Source: Actinomycetales bacterium UBA1383 (GTDB taxonomy: Bacteria; Actinomycetota; Actinomycetes; Actinomycetales; Actinomycetaceae). From it: 44,112 nucleotides of DNA. Positions 16,241 to 26,644 of the stretch are shown here, one piece after another (position 1 is the stretch's first letter; every line of letters starts with the position of its first letter). The notes beneath the pieces are model-generated. The model was not told the origin of the DNA. It saw only the letters and a list, made by a program, of their open reading frames with translations, and searched no databases. The translations under genes were made by a program, and so were the position numbers. The DNA is taken from NCBI GenBank assembly GCA_002305415.1, contig DBQX01000028.1, positions 1 through 44,112 of the forward strand, read 5' to 3'.

Positions 16241-16627
16241 TCACTGGCGCCGGAACGACACGGTCTCGGTCACCAGCAGGACGACGGAGACCACGTTCGC
16301 GAACAGCGCGCCGCCGGACAGCGACACCACGAGCGACATCGACTCGGTGGTGATCCCGGCCTCGGTGCCCTGGGTGGCGTAGATCCACACCGCAGCGGCG
16401 CTCAGGAGCTGCAGGTCCGCCACCAGGCTGGTGGCGAGGTGGATCGCACCGATCTGGGTGCGGTCCCCGAGCTTCAGCACGGTGGCGACGATGTTCACGA
16501 TCACCGCGGCGTAGAGCGCGTTGATGTTGTGCAGTGACGGGTCCGCCATGTCGCCGATGAAGAACCCGAAGTTCAGCGTGGCGGCGAGCAGGACGAAGAA
16601 GCCGAAGACGACCTTCTCCAGGTTCAC
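16241..16627 (-). CDS. DUF6394 family membrane protein
   Basis: A 128-residue, four-helix membrane protein. It matches what I recall of DUF6394: NLEKVVFGFFVLLAATLNFG at the start, then VNIVATVLKLGDRTQIGA and SLVADLQLL. Function is unknown. I place the start at the GTG of 16627, which overlaps the MFS stop as GTGA and has GGGAG about 13 bases upstream; longer in-frame reading only shadows the MFS gene. It stops six bases before the K+ channel gene. The constant pairing with an RCK channel here suggests an accessory or regulatory subunit, which is inference. Confidence 0.82.
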   Translation of the reverse strand: MNLEKVVFGFFVLLAATLNFGFFIGDMADPSLHNINALYAAVIVNIVATVLKLGDRTQIGAIHLATSLVADLQLLSAAAVWIYATQGTEAGITTESMSLVVSLSGGALFANVVSVVLLVTETVSFRRQ

Positions 16628-18144
16628 GAGCGCGACGATACTCCCGGCCACCTGCCCGTTTGTGGCGGTTCGCGCCGCGCGGCCCGCATGTCGCGCACCG
16701 CGAGCAGCAGCGCCAGGGTGAGGGCCACCGCGATGACGGCGTACGCCCAGGCGAACCCCGTGACGAAGCCCTCGTCGGCGGAGACGGTGAAGAACACGGC
16801 TGTCACCATCGCGGTGCCGACCGCGGTGCCGATCCGCTCCGCGGTCTGCTTCACGCCGCCCGCGGTCCCTCCGTAGTGTGCGGGCACGTCCTCGAAGCTG
16901 AGGGTCTGGTTCGCGGCGCCCATGGTGCCCTGACCCCACCCGATCAGGGCGATGGGCAGGGCGAGCCACCACAGGTTGGCGCCGGCGTCGACGCCCCTGA
17001 CGACGACGACGGTGGCGAGCGTCCCGACGATCATGGCGGCGATGGCCACCACGATGAGCGGCCGGCCGCGGGTCAGGGCCAGTCGTCCGGCGCGCCAGGA
17101 CGCGAACGCCGAGACGACGGCGTTCGGCAGCGTGACGAGGCCGGTCATCAGGGCACTCGCACCGAGGCCGGACTGCAGGAGGATGGCGAGGACGGCGAAC
17201 AACGAGGTGGCGCCGAGGAAGAGCGTGCCGGCGACGGCCGTCCCGTTGGTGAACGAGCGGAAGGAGAACAGCTCGAGGTTCACCATCGGCTCCCGGCCCC
17301 GGCGCTCGTAGCGCCGCTCCCACCAGATCCACAGGGCGCCGAGTGCGAGGCCTGCGAGCGGAAGGAGCCACGCCAGTCCGCCGGTGCGGGAGATGAACGG
17401 CCACATCACCGCGAGCACGGCGAGGCCCACGAGGAGCGCGCCCACCGGGTCGAGGTCCACTCGCGCGCGCTCATGGTGTGCGTGGCCGCTGGCGCGGGCC
17501 GCACGCCGTTCCCGCCGGCGCCGCAGGGCGGCTCGCTCCTGGGCGAAGGGGAACCAGGCGAACGCGAGGGCGATGCCCGCGATCCCGATCGGCACGTTCA
17601 GGAAGAACGACGCCCGCCACCCGTTGGCAGGCCCGATCGCCTCGATGATCGCGCCGGCGAGCACCGGCCCGACGGCGACCGACGCCGAGACGACCATTCC
17701 GAACAGCGCGTAGGCCTTCGCCCGGGCGAAGCCGCTGAAGTACTGCTGGATCATCCCGGTCATCTGGGGGCTGAACATGCCGGAGCCCACGCCCTGGACG
17801 AAGCGGGCGAGGTTCAGCTGGACTGGTGATCCCGCGAGCCCGCTGGCGAGGGAGGCGAGCGTGAACACGGCCAGGCCGGCCACGAACACCGACCCGCGCC
17901 CGAACAGGTCGCCCGCTCGTCCGGCGGGGATGAGGGACACGCCGAAGGTGAGCGCGTATCCCGCCAGGACCCACTGGATGTCGGCGGGCGAGGCCCCCAG
18001 CCCGGTCTCGATCGTGGGGAGCGCCACGTTGATGGAGGACACCGCCATCAACGACATCGACAGGGGGATGAGCAGCACGACCAGGATGCGGCGACGGTGG
18101 TACTCCCGGCCCCCGACACGGATGATGGCCGGATCATCACCCAT
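16624..18144 (-). CDS. MFS transporter, DHA2 (EmrB/QacA) type
   Basis: About 506 residues with around 14 predicted membrane helices, the size and layout of the DHA2 drug:H+ antiporter group. Motif A appears as AGRAGDLFGRGSVFVAG after helix 2, and GVGSGMFSPQMTGMI corresponds to the motif-C side. It probably exports a small molecule by proton antiport; substrate unknown. The ATG at 18144 overlaps the end of ndvB by 8 bp; a TTG at 18156 has a better-placed GGTGGAG and cannot be excluded. Its stop overlaps the DUF6394 start. Position in this operon raises the possibility that it moves a sugar or glucan-related compound. Confidence 0.85.
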   Translation of the reverse strand: MGDDPAIIRVGGREYHRRRILVVLLIPLSMSLMAVSSINVALPTIETGLGASPADIQWVLAGYALTFGVSLIPAGRAGDLFGRGSVFVAGLAVFTLASLASGLAGSPVQLNLARFVQGVGSGMFSPQMTGMIQQYFSGFARAKAYALFGMVVSASVAVGPVLAGAIIEAIGPANGWRASFFLNVPIGIAGIALAFAWFPFAQERAALRRRRERRAARASGHAHHERARVDLDPVGALLVGLAVLAVMWPFISRTGGLAWLLPLAGLALGALWIWWERRYERRGREPMVNLELFSFRSFTNGTAVAGTLFLGATSLFAVLAILLQSGLGASALMTGLVTLPNAVVSAFASWRAGRLALTRGRPLIVVAIAAMIVGTLATVVVVRGVDAGANLWWLALPIALIGWGQGTMGAANQTLSFEDVPAHYGGTAGGVKQTAERIGTAVGTAMVTAVFFTVSADEGFVTGFAWAYAVIAVALTLALLLAVRDMRAARREPPQTGRWPGVSSRS

Positions 18145-21100
18145 CCGCTGGCTCAACTGACTCCACCACCGGCCGCCGTGCCTCCAGGATCACCTCGACG
18201 CGATGGGTGGCCCCGTCGTCGATCAGGGGGATGCGGGTGTCCGGCAGGGGGACGTCGTCGACGACGACGCACGCCACCCGTCGCGGCGCCGGCGCGTCCG
18301 CGAGGAGCGCGATCTCCCAGGAGCTGGTCCCGACGCGGAGCCGGACCTCGGCCCGGGTCCACTCCGGGGGCAGGCACGGCTCGACCTCGAGGACCGGGCC
18401 TCGCCGCCGCAGCCCGAGGATGGCCTCCAGCCCGGCGCGGAACATCCAGCCGGCCGACCCCGTGTACCACGTCCACCCGCCGCGCCCCACGTGCGGGGGT
18501 TCCCCGTAGACGTCGGCCGCGACGACGTACGGTTCCACGCGGTACCGTTCGACGTCCTCGGGGGAGAGGGCGTGCGTCACGGGGTTCAGCAGGTCCAGCG
18601 TCGCGAAGGCGCGGTCCTCCCGGCCGAGCGCCGCCCACGCGAACACCGACCAGAGCGCCCCGTGGGTGTACTGACCGCCGTTCTCGCGAACCCCCGGCGG
18701 GTAGGCGCGGATGTAGCCCGGGTCGGGTTCCGAGGTGTCGAACGGGGGTGTGAAAAGCCTGACGACGCGCTCCCCGAGCACCAGCTGGCGCTCGGCCTCC
18801 TCCATGGCCGCGATGGCGCGCTCCGGGCGCGCCGCGCCCGAGAGCACCGCCCAGCTCTGCGCGATCACGTCGATGCGGCACTCCGGCCGGGAGGCGGAGC
18901 CGAGGGGGGTGGCGTCGTCGAAGAAGCCACGCCGGTACCAGGACCCGTCCCAGCCGTGTTCCTCCAGCGCGGCGATCAGCGACTCCTGCTGCTCGCGGCA
19001 CCGCGCGGCGAAGGTCGCCTCCCCACGCGCCTCGGCCAGTGCCGCGAACTGGGTGAGCGTCCCATGCAGGAACCAGCCGAGCCAGACGCTCTCGCCGTCG
19101 CCGGCGGCCCCCACCCGGTTCATGCCATCGTTCCAGTCGCCGGTCCCCATGAGCGGCAGTCCGTGGCGTCCGTACCGGAACGCGTGCTCGAGGGCGAGCA
19201 CACAGTGGTCGTACAGGCTGGCCGCAGTCGCCGAGACGTCCGGGACGAAGAACCGCTCCAGCTCGTCGTCGGCGAGGGGCTCACCCTCGAGGAAGGACAG
19301 CCGCTCGTCGAGGATCGCCGTGTCCCCGGTCACCTCCACGTAGCGGGCGACGGCATGGGCCAGCCACACGACGTCGTCGCTGATCCGGGTACGGATGCCC
19401 GCCCCGGTCGTCGGCAGCCACCAGTGCTGCACGTCCCCCGCGAGGAACTGGCGTCCCGCCGCGCGCAGGAGGTGGGCCCGCGCGAGGCCCGGCTCGACCA
19501 GCACCACGGCGAGCGCGTCCTGGAGCTGGTCCCGGAATCCGTAGGCACCTGACACCTGGTACCACGCCGCGCGCGCCAGCATCCGGCAGGAGAGCGCCTG
19601 GTAGAGCAGCCAGCCGTTCATCATGAGGGTGAACGGTGCGGAGGGGGCCGTGACCTGGACCGCCCCGAGCCGTTCCGCCCAGGAGGCCCGCACCTCGGCG
19701 AGCACCTCGAGCGGGTTGCGCTCCCGGTAGCGGACCACCAGGGACCGCGCCGCCGCCGTGTCCGGGCCGGCGCCGAGGAGCACGAGCACCCGCGCCTCCG
19801 CTCCCGGTTCCAGGACCACCCCCACCTGCATCGCCGCGCACGGGTCGAGGCCGGCCCCGACCACGCCGGAGAGGGGCTGGCCTCGGAAGACCGCCTGGGG
19901 TAGTTCGGTGGTGCCGTGCAGCCCGAGGAACTCGCGGCGGTCACCGGTCCAGGACTCCTGCCGGCCCGCCATGTCCAGGAAGACCACCTGGTCGTGGTAC
20001 TCGATGCTCCAGGGGTTGCGGGCGAGCAGGGCCCGGGTGCCGGGGTCGATCTCGGTGACGAGGTGACGCGACTCGCGGATGCGGTCGTTGCCGAGCACGA
20101 GTTCGGCGTAGGCGGTGACAGTGAGGACCCGCTGCTCCCCGGTGCGGTTCGTGAGGCGCAGCACGGTGAGCTTCACGGGGTCCGACGTGGGCACGAACAC
20201 CGTCTGGTCGAGCTCGACACCGTCCATGTCGTGGGTCCAGCGTGTGTAGCCGAAGCCGTGCCGCGCGGTGTGGCGCCCCCCGCCCACCGGGGACGCGGTC
20301 GCCGACGACACCCGGCCGGTCGTCTCGTCGCGGACGTAGAGTGCCTCCGAGACCGGCGCCGAGACGGGGTCGTTGCGCCACGGGGTCAGCTGGTTGTCGC
20401 GGCTGTTCCGCCACCACGTGTGCCCCGCCCCCTCCGCCGTCGCCAGGAACCCGAAGTCCTCGTTGGCGACGACGTTCGCCCACGGGTGCGGCGTGGCCCG
20501 GCCCGGCTCGAGCTCGATGACGTACTCCAGCCCGTCGAACCCGCCGATGCCGTTGTGGAGCCGCAACGCGGACCCCGAGGTCGGCATCGCCGCGATCTCG
20601 CGCGCAGCGGGGATGCGTTCGATCGCCCCGGGGAGGCCGGAGGGCAGCGGCGCGGCGGCGGCGAGCCGGGAGGCGAGGTCCCCGCCGTCGAGGAACACGG
20701 CGGCCGCGGCGAGCAGCGTGGCGACGGCCCGCGGGTCGGCCTGGTCGCGGCGCACCACGAAGATCCGTCCGTTCGAGTCCGGGGAGCCGGTCCGCGCGCG
20801 GATCGACCCGGCGAGCTCGGTCAGGGAGCGGTGCAGGTCCTGGGTGTAGCCCGTGCCCTCGTTCAGGAGCACCACGTCGACGGCGAAGCGCTTCAGGCGC
20901 CAGAACTCGAACGCGCGGATCACCTCGCGGACGAGTCCGAGGTCACCGCGGTCGGAGACCCGCACCACGAGGAGCGGGAGGTCACCGGAGATGCCCAGGG
21001 GCCACAGGCTGGACTGCGGGCCGCTCTCCAGGAGCGCGGTAGCCGGCGCGCGCAGCTCCTGCTGGGGAAAGAGGACGCGGCCGGCGAGGTCCTGGAAGTG

Positions 21101-24100
21101 GCCTGCCTCGTCCGGGGTGAGGCCCAGGTCGCGCAGCAGGATCTGTGACTGGGTCCACGCCAGGGCGGTGACACGATCGTGGGCGCCGGCGGCGCGGTGC
21201 TGGTCGGCGAGTCGCAGCACCTCCGCGCGGGTGCCCGCGACCACGGTCCAGAACTGGAGCGACGCCGTGCCGTCGGGTGGCACCTCGAGGTCCTGGCTGA
21301 GGGAGAGGACCGGGTCGAGCACGTGCCCGGTGGTGCCGGGCTCCCGGACGTCCTCGTCGAGGCGGCGGGGGGAGCGCGGCGTGCGGTTGCGCCCGAGGAA
21401 GGCGTGCCGGTCCGTCTCGGGCAGGGGGACACCGACGGGCCCGCCGCCGCGCCTGCCCGGCGTGCCGGGAACCACGAAGTGCGCGACCCAGACCTCCGGC
21501 TCGTCGGGCGAGCGCCGACGCCTGGTCGCGAGGAGGGTGCCCGTCTCCTGGAGGAACTCCGTCTGGACGAACAGCTTGGAGAAGGCGGGGTGGGCGTCGT
21601 CGTCGGCCGGCCGGGCGAGCACCAGTTCGGCGTAGGACGTGACGGTGACGGTGCGGCGGTAGCGGCTCGAGTTGCGCACCGTGAGTGTCCGGACGACGGC
21701 GTCGGACTCGGGGGAGAGGTGGTGCTCCACCGAGGTGCGGAGGTTCCCGTCCTGGCGGGTGTGGCGGGCGCGGTCCTCGGAGAATCGCACGCCGTAGTAC
21801 TCGGGCGCGGTGCGCACCGGCTCCGCGGTGGCGGACCACACCCGCCCGGTCCGGTCCTCGCGGAGGTAGAGGTAGTCGCCGGTGTCCGAGGTGGTGAGGT
21901 CGGGATGCCAGCGTGTGATCGCGAGGCCGCGCCACCGCAGCTGGCCACCACCGGCGGGGGTCAGGCGCAGGCTCAGCCGGCCGTTCGACAGCAGGTGCAG
22001 GCCCGGTGCGAGCGCCGCGGCGCCCGTGAGCGTGCGTTCCGCGGCGGGCACGGTGGCGCGTACCACCCGGCGGTCGGGTTCCTGCTCCTCGCGGGCGTGG
22101 GTGACGGGCACGTCGCGGGGGGCGCGCTCCTGCAGCAGGAGTTCGGTGGCGCGGACGATCGGCTCGGCGTGGAACCGTTCCCGCATGAGACCCCCGGTCA
22201 CCACCTCGTGGATCGCGACGACGGTCATCCCCTGGTGATGTGCCATGTAGCTGCGGACCACGGCGTGGCCCTCACCCTGCGGCAGCCGGCGGGGCGTGAA
22301 GTCCACCGCCTCGTGGAAGCCGTGCCGGCCCCGCGCGCCGAGCGCGGCGAGCCGTTCGTAGTTCTCCGCGGCGGCGCCGGGATCCACCATGGCGGCAAGG
22401 CCTGTGGCGTACGGGGCGATCACGAGGTTGTTGGCCAGGCCCCGGACGATGCCGAGCCCCGGCACGCCGAACGGCGAGTACTGGTAGTTCTGCTCGGCGT
22501 CCCGGGCGTTGAACCCCGACTCGGAGATGCCCCACGGCACGCCCCGCTCGCGGCCGTACTCGATCTGGCGGCGGACCACCCGCCGGGCAGTGCTGCTGAG
22601 CAGGCTGGCCTCCGGGGTCCGCATCACCAGGAAGGGCATGAGGTACTCGAACATGGAGCCGGACCACGAGAGGAGCGCGGCGCCACCGCCCGCCGCGGTG
22701 ACCCCACGGCCGAGCCGGACCCAGTGCCGCGTGCGCACGTCACCCTTCGCGATGGCGACGAAGCTGCCCAGCCGGCACTCCGAGGCGAGCAGGTCGTAGC
22801 AGCTCTCGTCGAGGGTGCCGTCGTCCACCTGGTAACCGACCGAGAGCAGTTCACGCCGGGGGTCCAGCAGGGGGGCGAAGTCCATGCCGTCGAACTCGCG
22901 GCGGGCCTGGTCCGCGAGGCGGAGGAGCCGCGCCGGGAGTGCCGCCGTCACGGTGGCATCCGCATCGCGGCGGAGCGACACGACACTGCGGCCCACGGCG
23001 GCGATCCATCCGGCCGCCTCCGAGCCCGGGCGAAGCGCCGCGGCCAGCGGTTCCAGGGCTGCCTCCACGGAGGCGAGGCCGTCCGGGCCGTCGCGCCTCA
23101 GGCGCGCGACGGCGTCGTCCAGGCGCGCGAGTGACTCGCGTGTGGCGGCACCGGCGGTCCCGTCGAGTGACTGGCGGATGAGGGCGACCCCGTCCGCCAG
23201 GCCGTGGGGATCGAAGGAGGGACCGGGGTCCGCGGCCCACTGCTCGCAGGTGACCGCCATCGCGAGCAGGTGGCCGGCCAGGTTCCCGCTGTCCACGCTG
23301 GAGACGTAGCGCGGGGCCAGGGTCTCGAGCGTCCGCGTGTCGTACCAGTTCAGGAGGTGGCCGTGGTGGTGCTCCAGCACCGAGACGGTGTGCATGGTCC
23401 GTTCGAGGCGCTCGACGGCGTCGGTGAGGCCGATCCAGCCGAGGTCGCGCGCGCTGATCGTGGAGAGGAGGTAGAGGCCGATGTTCGTGGGTGAGGTGCG
23501 GTGCGCCACGGTGGGCGCGGGAGTCTCCTGGAAGTTGTCCGGTGGCAGGTCGTTCTCCGCGGCGGTGACGAACGTCTCGAAGAAGCTCCACGTACGGCGC
23601 GCGATGACGCGGAGTTCGGCGAGCTGCTCCGGGGTGCCCGGCAGTTCGATCGGTTGGTGCAGCCGGCTGACCCGTTGGGCCACCACCGGCGCCAGGAACC
23701 AGAGCACGGCGGGCACCGCGGCGACCAGGAGGTGGACGGGGCCGCGGAGGGCGGCAACGACGAGCAGGAGGACAGGGGCAACGAGACCGCCGGCCATCAC
23801 CTGGACGAAGCGCCGCAGCGTGCCCTTGGCCTGCTTCTGCGCCGCGGCGGCGGTGGTCCACTCGAGCAGGTTGCGGCGGGAGAAGGCCATCCGCCAGAGG
23901 GTGCGGGCGATGGCGTCGACCATCATCCACGCCTGGTGGGCCAGGAAGGTGACGGTGAGAACACCGATTGCCAGGCCCTTCCCGGCGTCGTGCGCGAGCG
24001 CCTGCACCTGGCTGCGCGCGGTGACGCCCCTGCGCCGGCGGACCAGCGCTGGGGCGAGCGGGATGAGCGGCGGCAGGATGAACGAGGTGACCATCAGGAG

Positions 24101-26572
24101 GAGCCACGCGAGGGCCCCGTGTGCCGGCAGCAGCGCGACCGCGGCCAGGAGGCCCACCACGTGCAGCGGTGCCACGAGCGAGCGGCGCAGGTTGTCGCCC
24201 ATCTTCCACAGTGCGAGCGCGCTCAGCCCCTCGCGACGGCGCAGGATCCACGGGAGCAGCTGCCAGTCGCCGCGCGTCCACCGGTGTACCCGTGACGCGT
24301 GGACCTCGTAGGACGTCGGGTGGTCCTCGACGACCTCGACGTCGGTGACGAGGCCCGCGCGGGAGTAGTTCCCCTCGAGGAGGTCATGGCTGAGCACCGT
24401 GTTCTCGGGGATCCGGCCCTCGAGGGCGTGCATCAGGGTGTCGATGTCGTAGATGCCCTTCCCGGCGAAGGAGCCCTGGTGGAAGAGGTCCTGGTAGACG
24501 TCCGAGACGGTGAAGGCGTACGGGTCGAGGCCCCGCTGGGTGGAGAACACGGACTGGAAGGCGGAGGTCTCCTCCCGGGGAGGGAGGGACGGCGTCACGC
24601 GTGGCGCGAGGATCGAGTAGCCCCGCACCACCCGGCCGCGGGAGTCGATGCGCGCCCGGTTGAGCGGGTGGGCGATCTTCCCGATGAGCTTCTTGGCGGA
24701 CGTGCGGGGCAGCAGCGTGTCGGAGTCGAGGGTGATGATGTAGCGGAACGGGCCCGGAAGGTGGCCCTCCACCGCGATGAAGGAAGTGTCCTTCGCGCCG
24801 CGGAGCAGCCGGTTGAGCTCCTCGAGCTTCCCCCGTTTTCGCTCCCAGCCCATCCAGACGCCTTCGGCCGGGTTGAAGCGCCGCGAGCGGTGGAACAGGA
24901 AGAAGCGGTGGCCGTAGCGTTCATTGAGCCCGCGGATCCCCGCGACCGCGGCCGCGAGGAGTTCCTCGTCACCCTTCCGGTGCTCGGTCGGGCTGTCCGC
25001 CCAGTCGGTGACCGCACCGAAGTAGATCTCGCCGTTGTCGTTCCCCAGGAAGTGGGTCTCCAGGCGTGTGACGATCTCCTCCACCCCGTCCGCCGAGGTG
25101 ATCATCGTGGGGACGACCACCAGGGTGCGCAGGGACTCCGGGACCTTGTCCGGCAGTTCCAGGGCGGGGAGCGCGGCGGCGTGCAGGGTGCGCGTCAGGC
25201 GGTAGTTGAGCATGCCCAGTGCGAAGTCGCTGGCAGGAATCGCCCCGAGGGCGCCCAGCACGAGGAGGGACCAGCCCGGCAGCCCCCCGGACGCCCACCA
25301 GACAAGCCACAGGCTCACCCCGAGGACCAGCGCGGTCAGCAGCGTCAGGGCCGTGACGAAGCCGGGGAGCCCGGCGTGGTGGATGGCCCGTACGACGCGC
25401 TCGCGGCGAGTCTGACGGTAGCCGATCGAACGCTCGAAGTCCCTGAGGCCGTCGTCCACCAGCCAGAAGCCGACGTGCTGGCCGATCTCGTCGGGGGCGG
25501 TGCGGGCGCGGGTGAGCGCGGCGCGTGTGACGTCGATCTCGTCCTGGCGGGACCCGCGGGCGAGGCGCTCGACGGCGGTGCGGTAGAGGTTGCGCGTGGC
25601 GAAGTCGAGTTCGGCGTACCCGGGGCTGGTCCGCAGTTCGCGCTCGATCAGGCTGACGGACTCGAGCCAGTCCTCCCAGTTGACGTCGGTCAGCAGGCGG
25701 AGCGAGCGCACGATGTTGCGCATCGTGAGGCTGTCGCGCGCCTGGGTCTGGTGCTCCTCCTGCAGGGCGTCCTCGGGCTCGACTCCCTCCTCGCGAAGGA
25801 GGTCGCGCACCCATGCGTGCGCCGGCGACGCGGGGTGGTCGGCGAGGCGCCGCATGAGCTGGACCACCCAGGGGCGCGCCGGGCGGAACGAGTCGTGGCC
25901 GGGGATCGCCGCACTCAGGGTTTCCGGTTCGCGGCCGTCAGCGCCGAGGAGGCGGTCGGCGACGTCGTTGGCCTCCCGGCGTTCACGGGCCGCGGTGACC
26001 TGGGCCGCGGCGACCCGGCGCGCGTTCTCCACGAGCAGGATGCGCAGGTGGATCGCCACTGCCCAGAGCTCGCCGAGGGTGAGGGCCTTCCGCGTCTCGT
26101 AGGCGCGGATGTAACGGCCCAGCTGGTCCGGATCGAACGTGCTGTCGGTGTGGGCGACGTAGGCCCACATGATGCCGAACACGCGGGGGTGCCCCTCGAG
26201 GAAACCGCGGCCCAGCTTGGGAAGCTGGCGGAAGTACCCGGGCGGGAGGTCCCTGCGGATGTCGCGGATGTGCTCCTCCACGGCATGGAAGTTGTCGACC
26301 AGCCACTCGGAGGCCGGACTGATCGGAAGGCCCTCCTCGACCGAGTCCATGAGGAACTCGTAGGCCTCGATGAGGGCGCGGCTGTTCTCCTCGACCCGCC
26401 GCAGCAACGAGACCACGGGACGGCCGTGGCGCACTGTCACGTGACTGTCGGCCAGGGAGACGGCATGGCGCGCGAACATCTCGTCGCTGAACTGCTCCGC
26501 GCGGATCGGCCGGAGATCTCCCCACGGGGCCCGGGAGCGGCGGGGAGCCCACCCAGATGCACGATCAGCCAT
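18137..26572 (-). CDS. ndvB: Cyclic beta-1,2-glucan synthase (GT84-GH94)
   Basis: A 2811-residue giant of the NdvB/ChvB type. Order: N-terminal domain (1-390); membrane helices (about 400-445); a GT84 glycosyltransferase with an LDSDTLLP aspartate motif (~612) and the HRWTRGDWQLLPW acceptor motif (~765); further helices (~790-965); a glycoamylase-like domain (~990-1450, including GISESGFNARD); then two GH94-type beta-sandwich parts and a C-terminal (alpha/alpha)6 barrel with GTGDWNDGM (~2475), whose Asp is the GH94 catalytic residue. It would polymerise UDP-glucose into beta-1,2-glucan, set chain length and cyclise it at the inner membrane. Known mainly from proteobacteria, so notable here. 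ATG 26572 has AAGGTGG seven bases upstream. First gene of the operon. Confidence 0.9.
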   Translation of the reverse strand: MADRASGWAPRRSRAPWGDLRPIRAEQFSDEMFARHAVSLADSHVTVRHGRPVVSLLRRVEENSRALIEAYEFLMDSVEEGLPISPASEWLVDNFHAVEEHIRDIRRDLPPGYFRQLPKLGRGFLEGHPRVFGIMWAYVAHTDSTFDPDQLGRYIRAYETRKALTLGELWAVAIHLRILLVENARRVAAAQVTAARERREANDVADRLLGADGREPETLSAAIPGHDSFRPARPWVVQLMRRLADHPASPAHAWVRDLLREEGVEPEDALQEEHQTQARDSLTMRNIVRSLRLLTDVNWEDWLESVSLIERELRTSPGYAELDFATRNLYRTAVERLARGSRQDEIDVTRAALTRARTAPDEIGQHVGFWLVDDGLRDFERSIGYRQTRRERVVRAIHHAGLPGFVTALTLLTALVLGVSLWLVWWASGGLPGWSLLVLGALGAIPASDFALGMLNYRLTRTLHAAALPALELPDKVPESLRTLVVVPTMITSADGVEEIVTRLETHFLGNDNGEIYFGAVTDWADSPTEHRKGDEELLAAAVAGIRGLNERYGHRFFLFHRSRRFNPAEGVWMGWERKRGKLEELNRLLRGAKDTSFIAVEGHLPGPFRYIITLDSDTLLPRTSAKKLIGKIAHPLNRARIDSRGRVVRGYSILAPRVTPSLPPREETSAFQSVFSTQRGLDPYAFTVSDVYQDLFHQGSFAGKGIYDIDTLMHALEGRIPENTVLSHDLLEGNYSRAGLVTDVEVVEDHPTSYEVHASRVHRWTRGDWQLLPWILRRREGLSALALWKMGDNLRRSLVAPLHVVGLLAAVALLPAHGALAWLLLMVTSFILPPLIPLAPALVRRRRGVTARSQVQALAHDAGKGLAIGVLTVTFLAHQAWMMVDAIARTLWRMAFSRRNLLEWTTAAAAQKQAKGTLRRFVQVMAGGLVAPVLLLVVAALRGPVHLLVAAVPAVLWFLAPVVAQRVSRLHQPIELPGTPEQLAELRVIARRTWSFFETFVTAAENDLPPDNFQETPAPTVAHRTSPTNIGLYLLSTISARDLGWIGLTDAVERLERTMHTVSVLEHHHGHLLNWYDTRTLETLAPRYVSSVDSGNLAGHLLAMAVTCEQWAADPGPSFDPHGLADGVALIRQSLDGTAGAATRESLARLDDAVARLRRDGPDGLASVEAALEPLAAALRPGSEAAGWIAAVGRSVVSLRRDADATVTAALPARLLRLADQARREFDGMDFAPLLDPRRELLSVGYQVDDGTLDESCYDLLASECRLGSFVAIAKGDVRTRHWVRLGRGVTAAGGGAALLSWSGSMFEYLMPFLVMRTPEASLLSSTARRVVRRQIEYGRERGVPWGISESGFNARDAEQNYQYSPFGVPGLGIVRGLANNLVIAPYATGLAAMVDPGAAAENYERLAALGARGRHGFHEAVDFTPRRLPQGEGHAVVRSYMAHHQGMTVVAIHEVVTGGLMRERFHAEPIVRATELLLQERAPRDVPVTHAREEQEPDRRVVRATVPAAERTLTGAAALAPGLHLLSNGRLSLRLTPAGGGQLRWRGLAITRWHPDLTTSDTGDYLYLREDRTGRVWSATAEPVRTAPEYYGVRFSEDRARHTRQDGNLRTSVEHHLSPESDAVVRTLTVRNSSRYRRTVTVTSYAELVLARPADDDAHPAFSKLFVQTEFLQETGTLLATRRRRSPDEPEVWVAHFVVPGTPGRRGGGPVGVPLPETDRHAFLGRNRTPRSPRRLDEDVREPGTTGHVLDPVLSLSQDLEVPPDGTASLQFWTVVAGTRAEVLRLADQHRAAGAHDRVTALAWTQSQILLRDLGLTPDEAGHFQDLAGRVLFPQQELRAPATALLESGPQSSLWPLGISGDLPLLVVRVSDRGDLGLVREVIRAFEFWRLKRFAVDVVLLNEGTGYTQDLHRSLTELAGSIRARTGSPDSNGRIFVVRRDQADPRAVATLLAAAAVFLDGGDLASRLAAAAPLPSGLPGAIERIPAAREIAAMPTSGSALRLHNGIGGFDGLEYVIELEPGRATPHPWANVVANEDFGFLATAEGAGHTWWRNSRDNQLTPWRNDPVSAPVSEALYVRDETTGRVSSATASPVGGGRHTARHGFGYTRWTHDMDGVELDQTVFVPTSDPVKLTVLRLTNRTGEQRVLTVTAYAELVLGNDRIRESRHLVTEIDPGTRALLARNPWSIEYHDQVVFLDMAGRQESWTGDRREFLGLHGTTELPQAVFRGQPLSGVVGAGLDPCAAMQVGVVLEPGAEARVLVLLGAGPDTAAARSLVVRYRERNPLEVLAEVRASWAERLGAVQVTAPSAPFTLMMNGWLLYQALSCRMLARAAWYQVSGAYGFRDQLQDALAVVLVEPGLARAHLLRAAGRQFLAGDVQHWWLPTTGAGIRTRISDDVVWLAHAVARYVEVTGDTAILDERLSFLEGEPLADDELERFFVPDVSATAASLYDHCVLALEHAFRYGRHGLPLMGTGDWNDGMNRVGAAGDGESVWLGWFLHGTLTQFAALAEARGEATFAARCREQQESLIAALEEHGWDGSWYRRGFFDDATPLGSASRPECRIDVIAQSWAVLSGAARPERAIAAMEEAERQLVLGERVVRLFTPPFDTSEPDPGYIRAYPPGVRENGGQYTHGALWSVFAWAALGREDRAFATLDLLNPVTHALSPEDVERYRVEPYVVAADVYGEPPHVGRGGWTWYTGSAGWMFRAGLEAILGLRRRGPVLEVEPCLPPEWTRAEVRLRVGTSSWEIALLADAPAPRRVACVVVDDVPLPDTRIPLIDDGATHRVEVILEARRPVVESVEPADG

Positions 26573-26644
26573 CGATGTCCACCTTCTGACGCGTTCGCGC
26601 GCTGACGCCGCGCGCTGCGGGCGAGTCCCCGCACCTGAAAGACT

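Noticed and set aside
24299..26605. 768-aa plus-strand open frame opposite the ndvB 5' half
   Set aside because: Antisense shadow; residues are low complexity and match no family, while the opposite strand has clear GT84 sequence.
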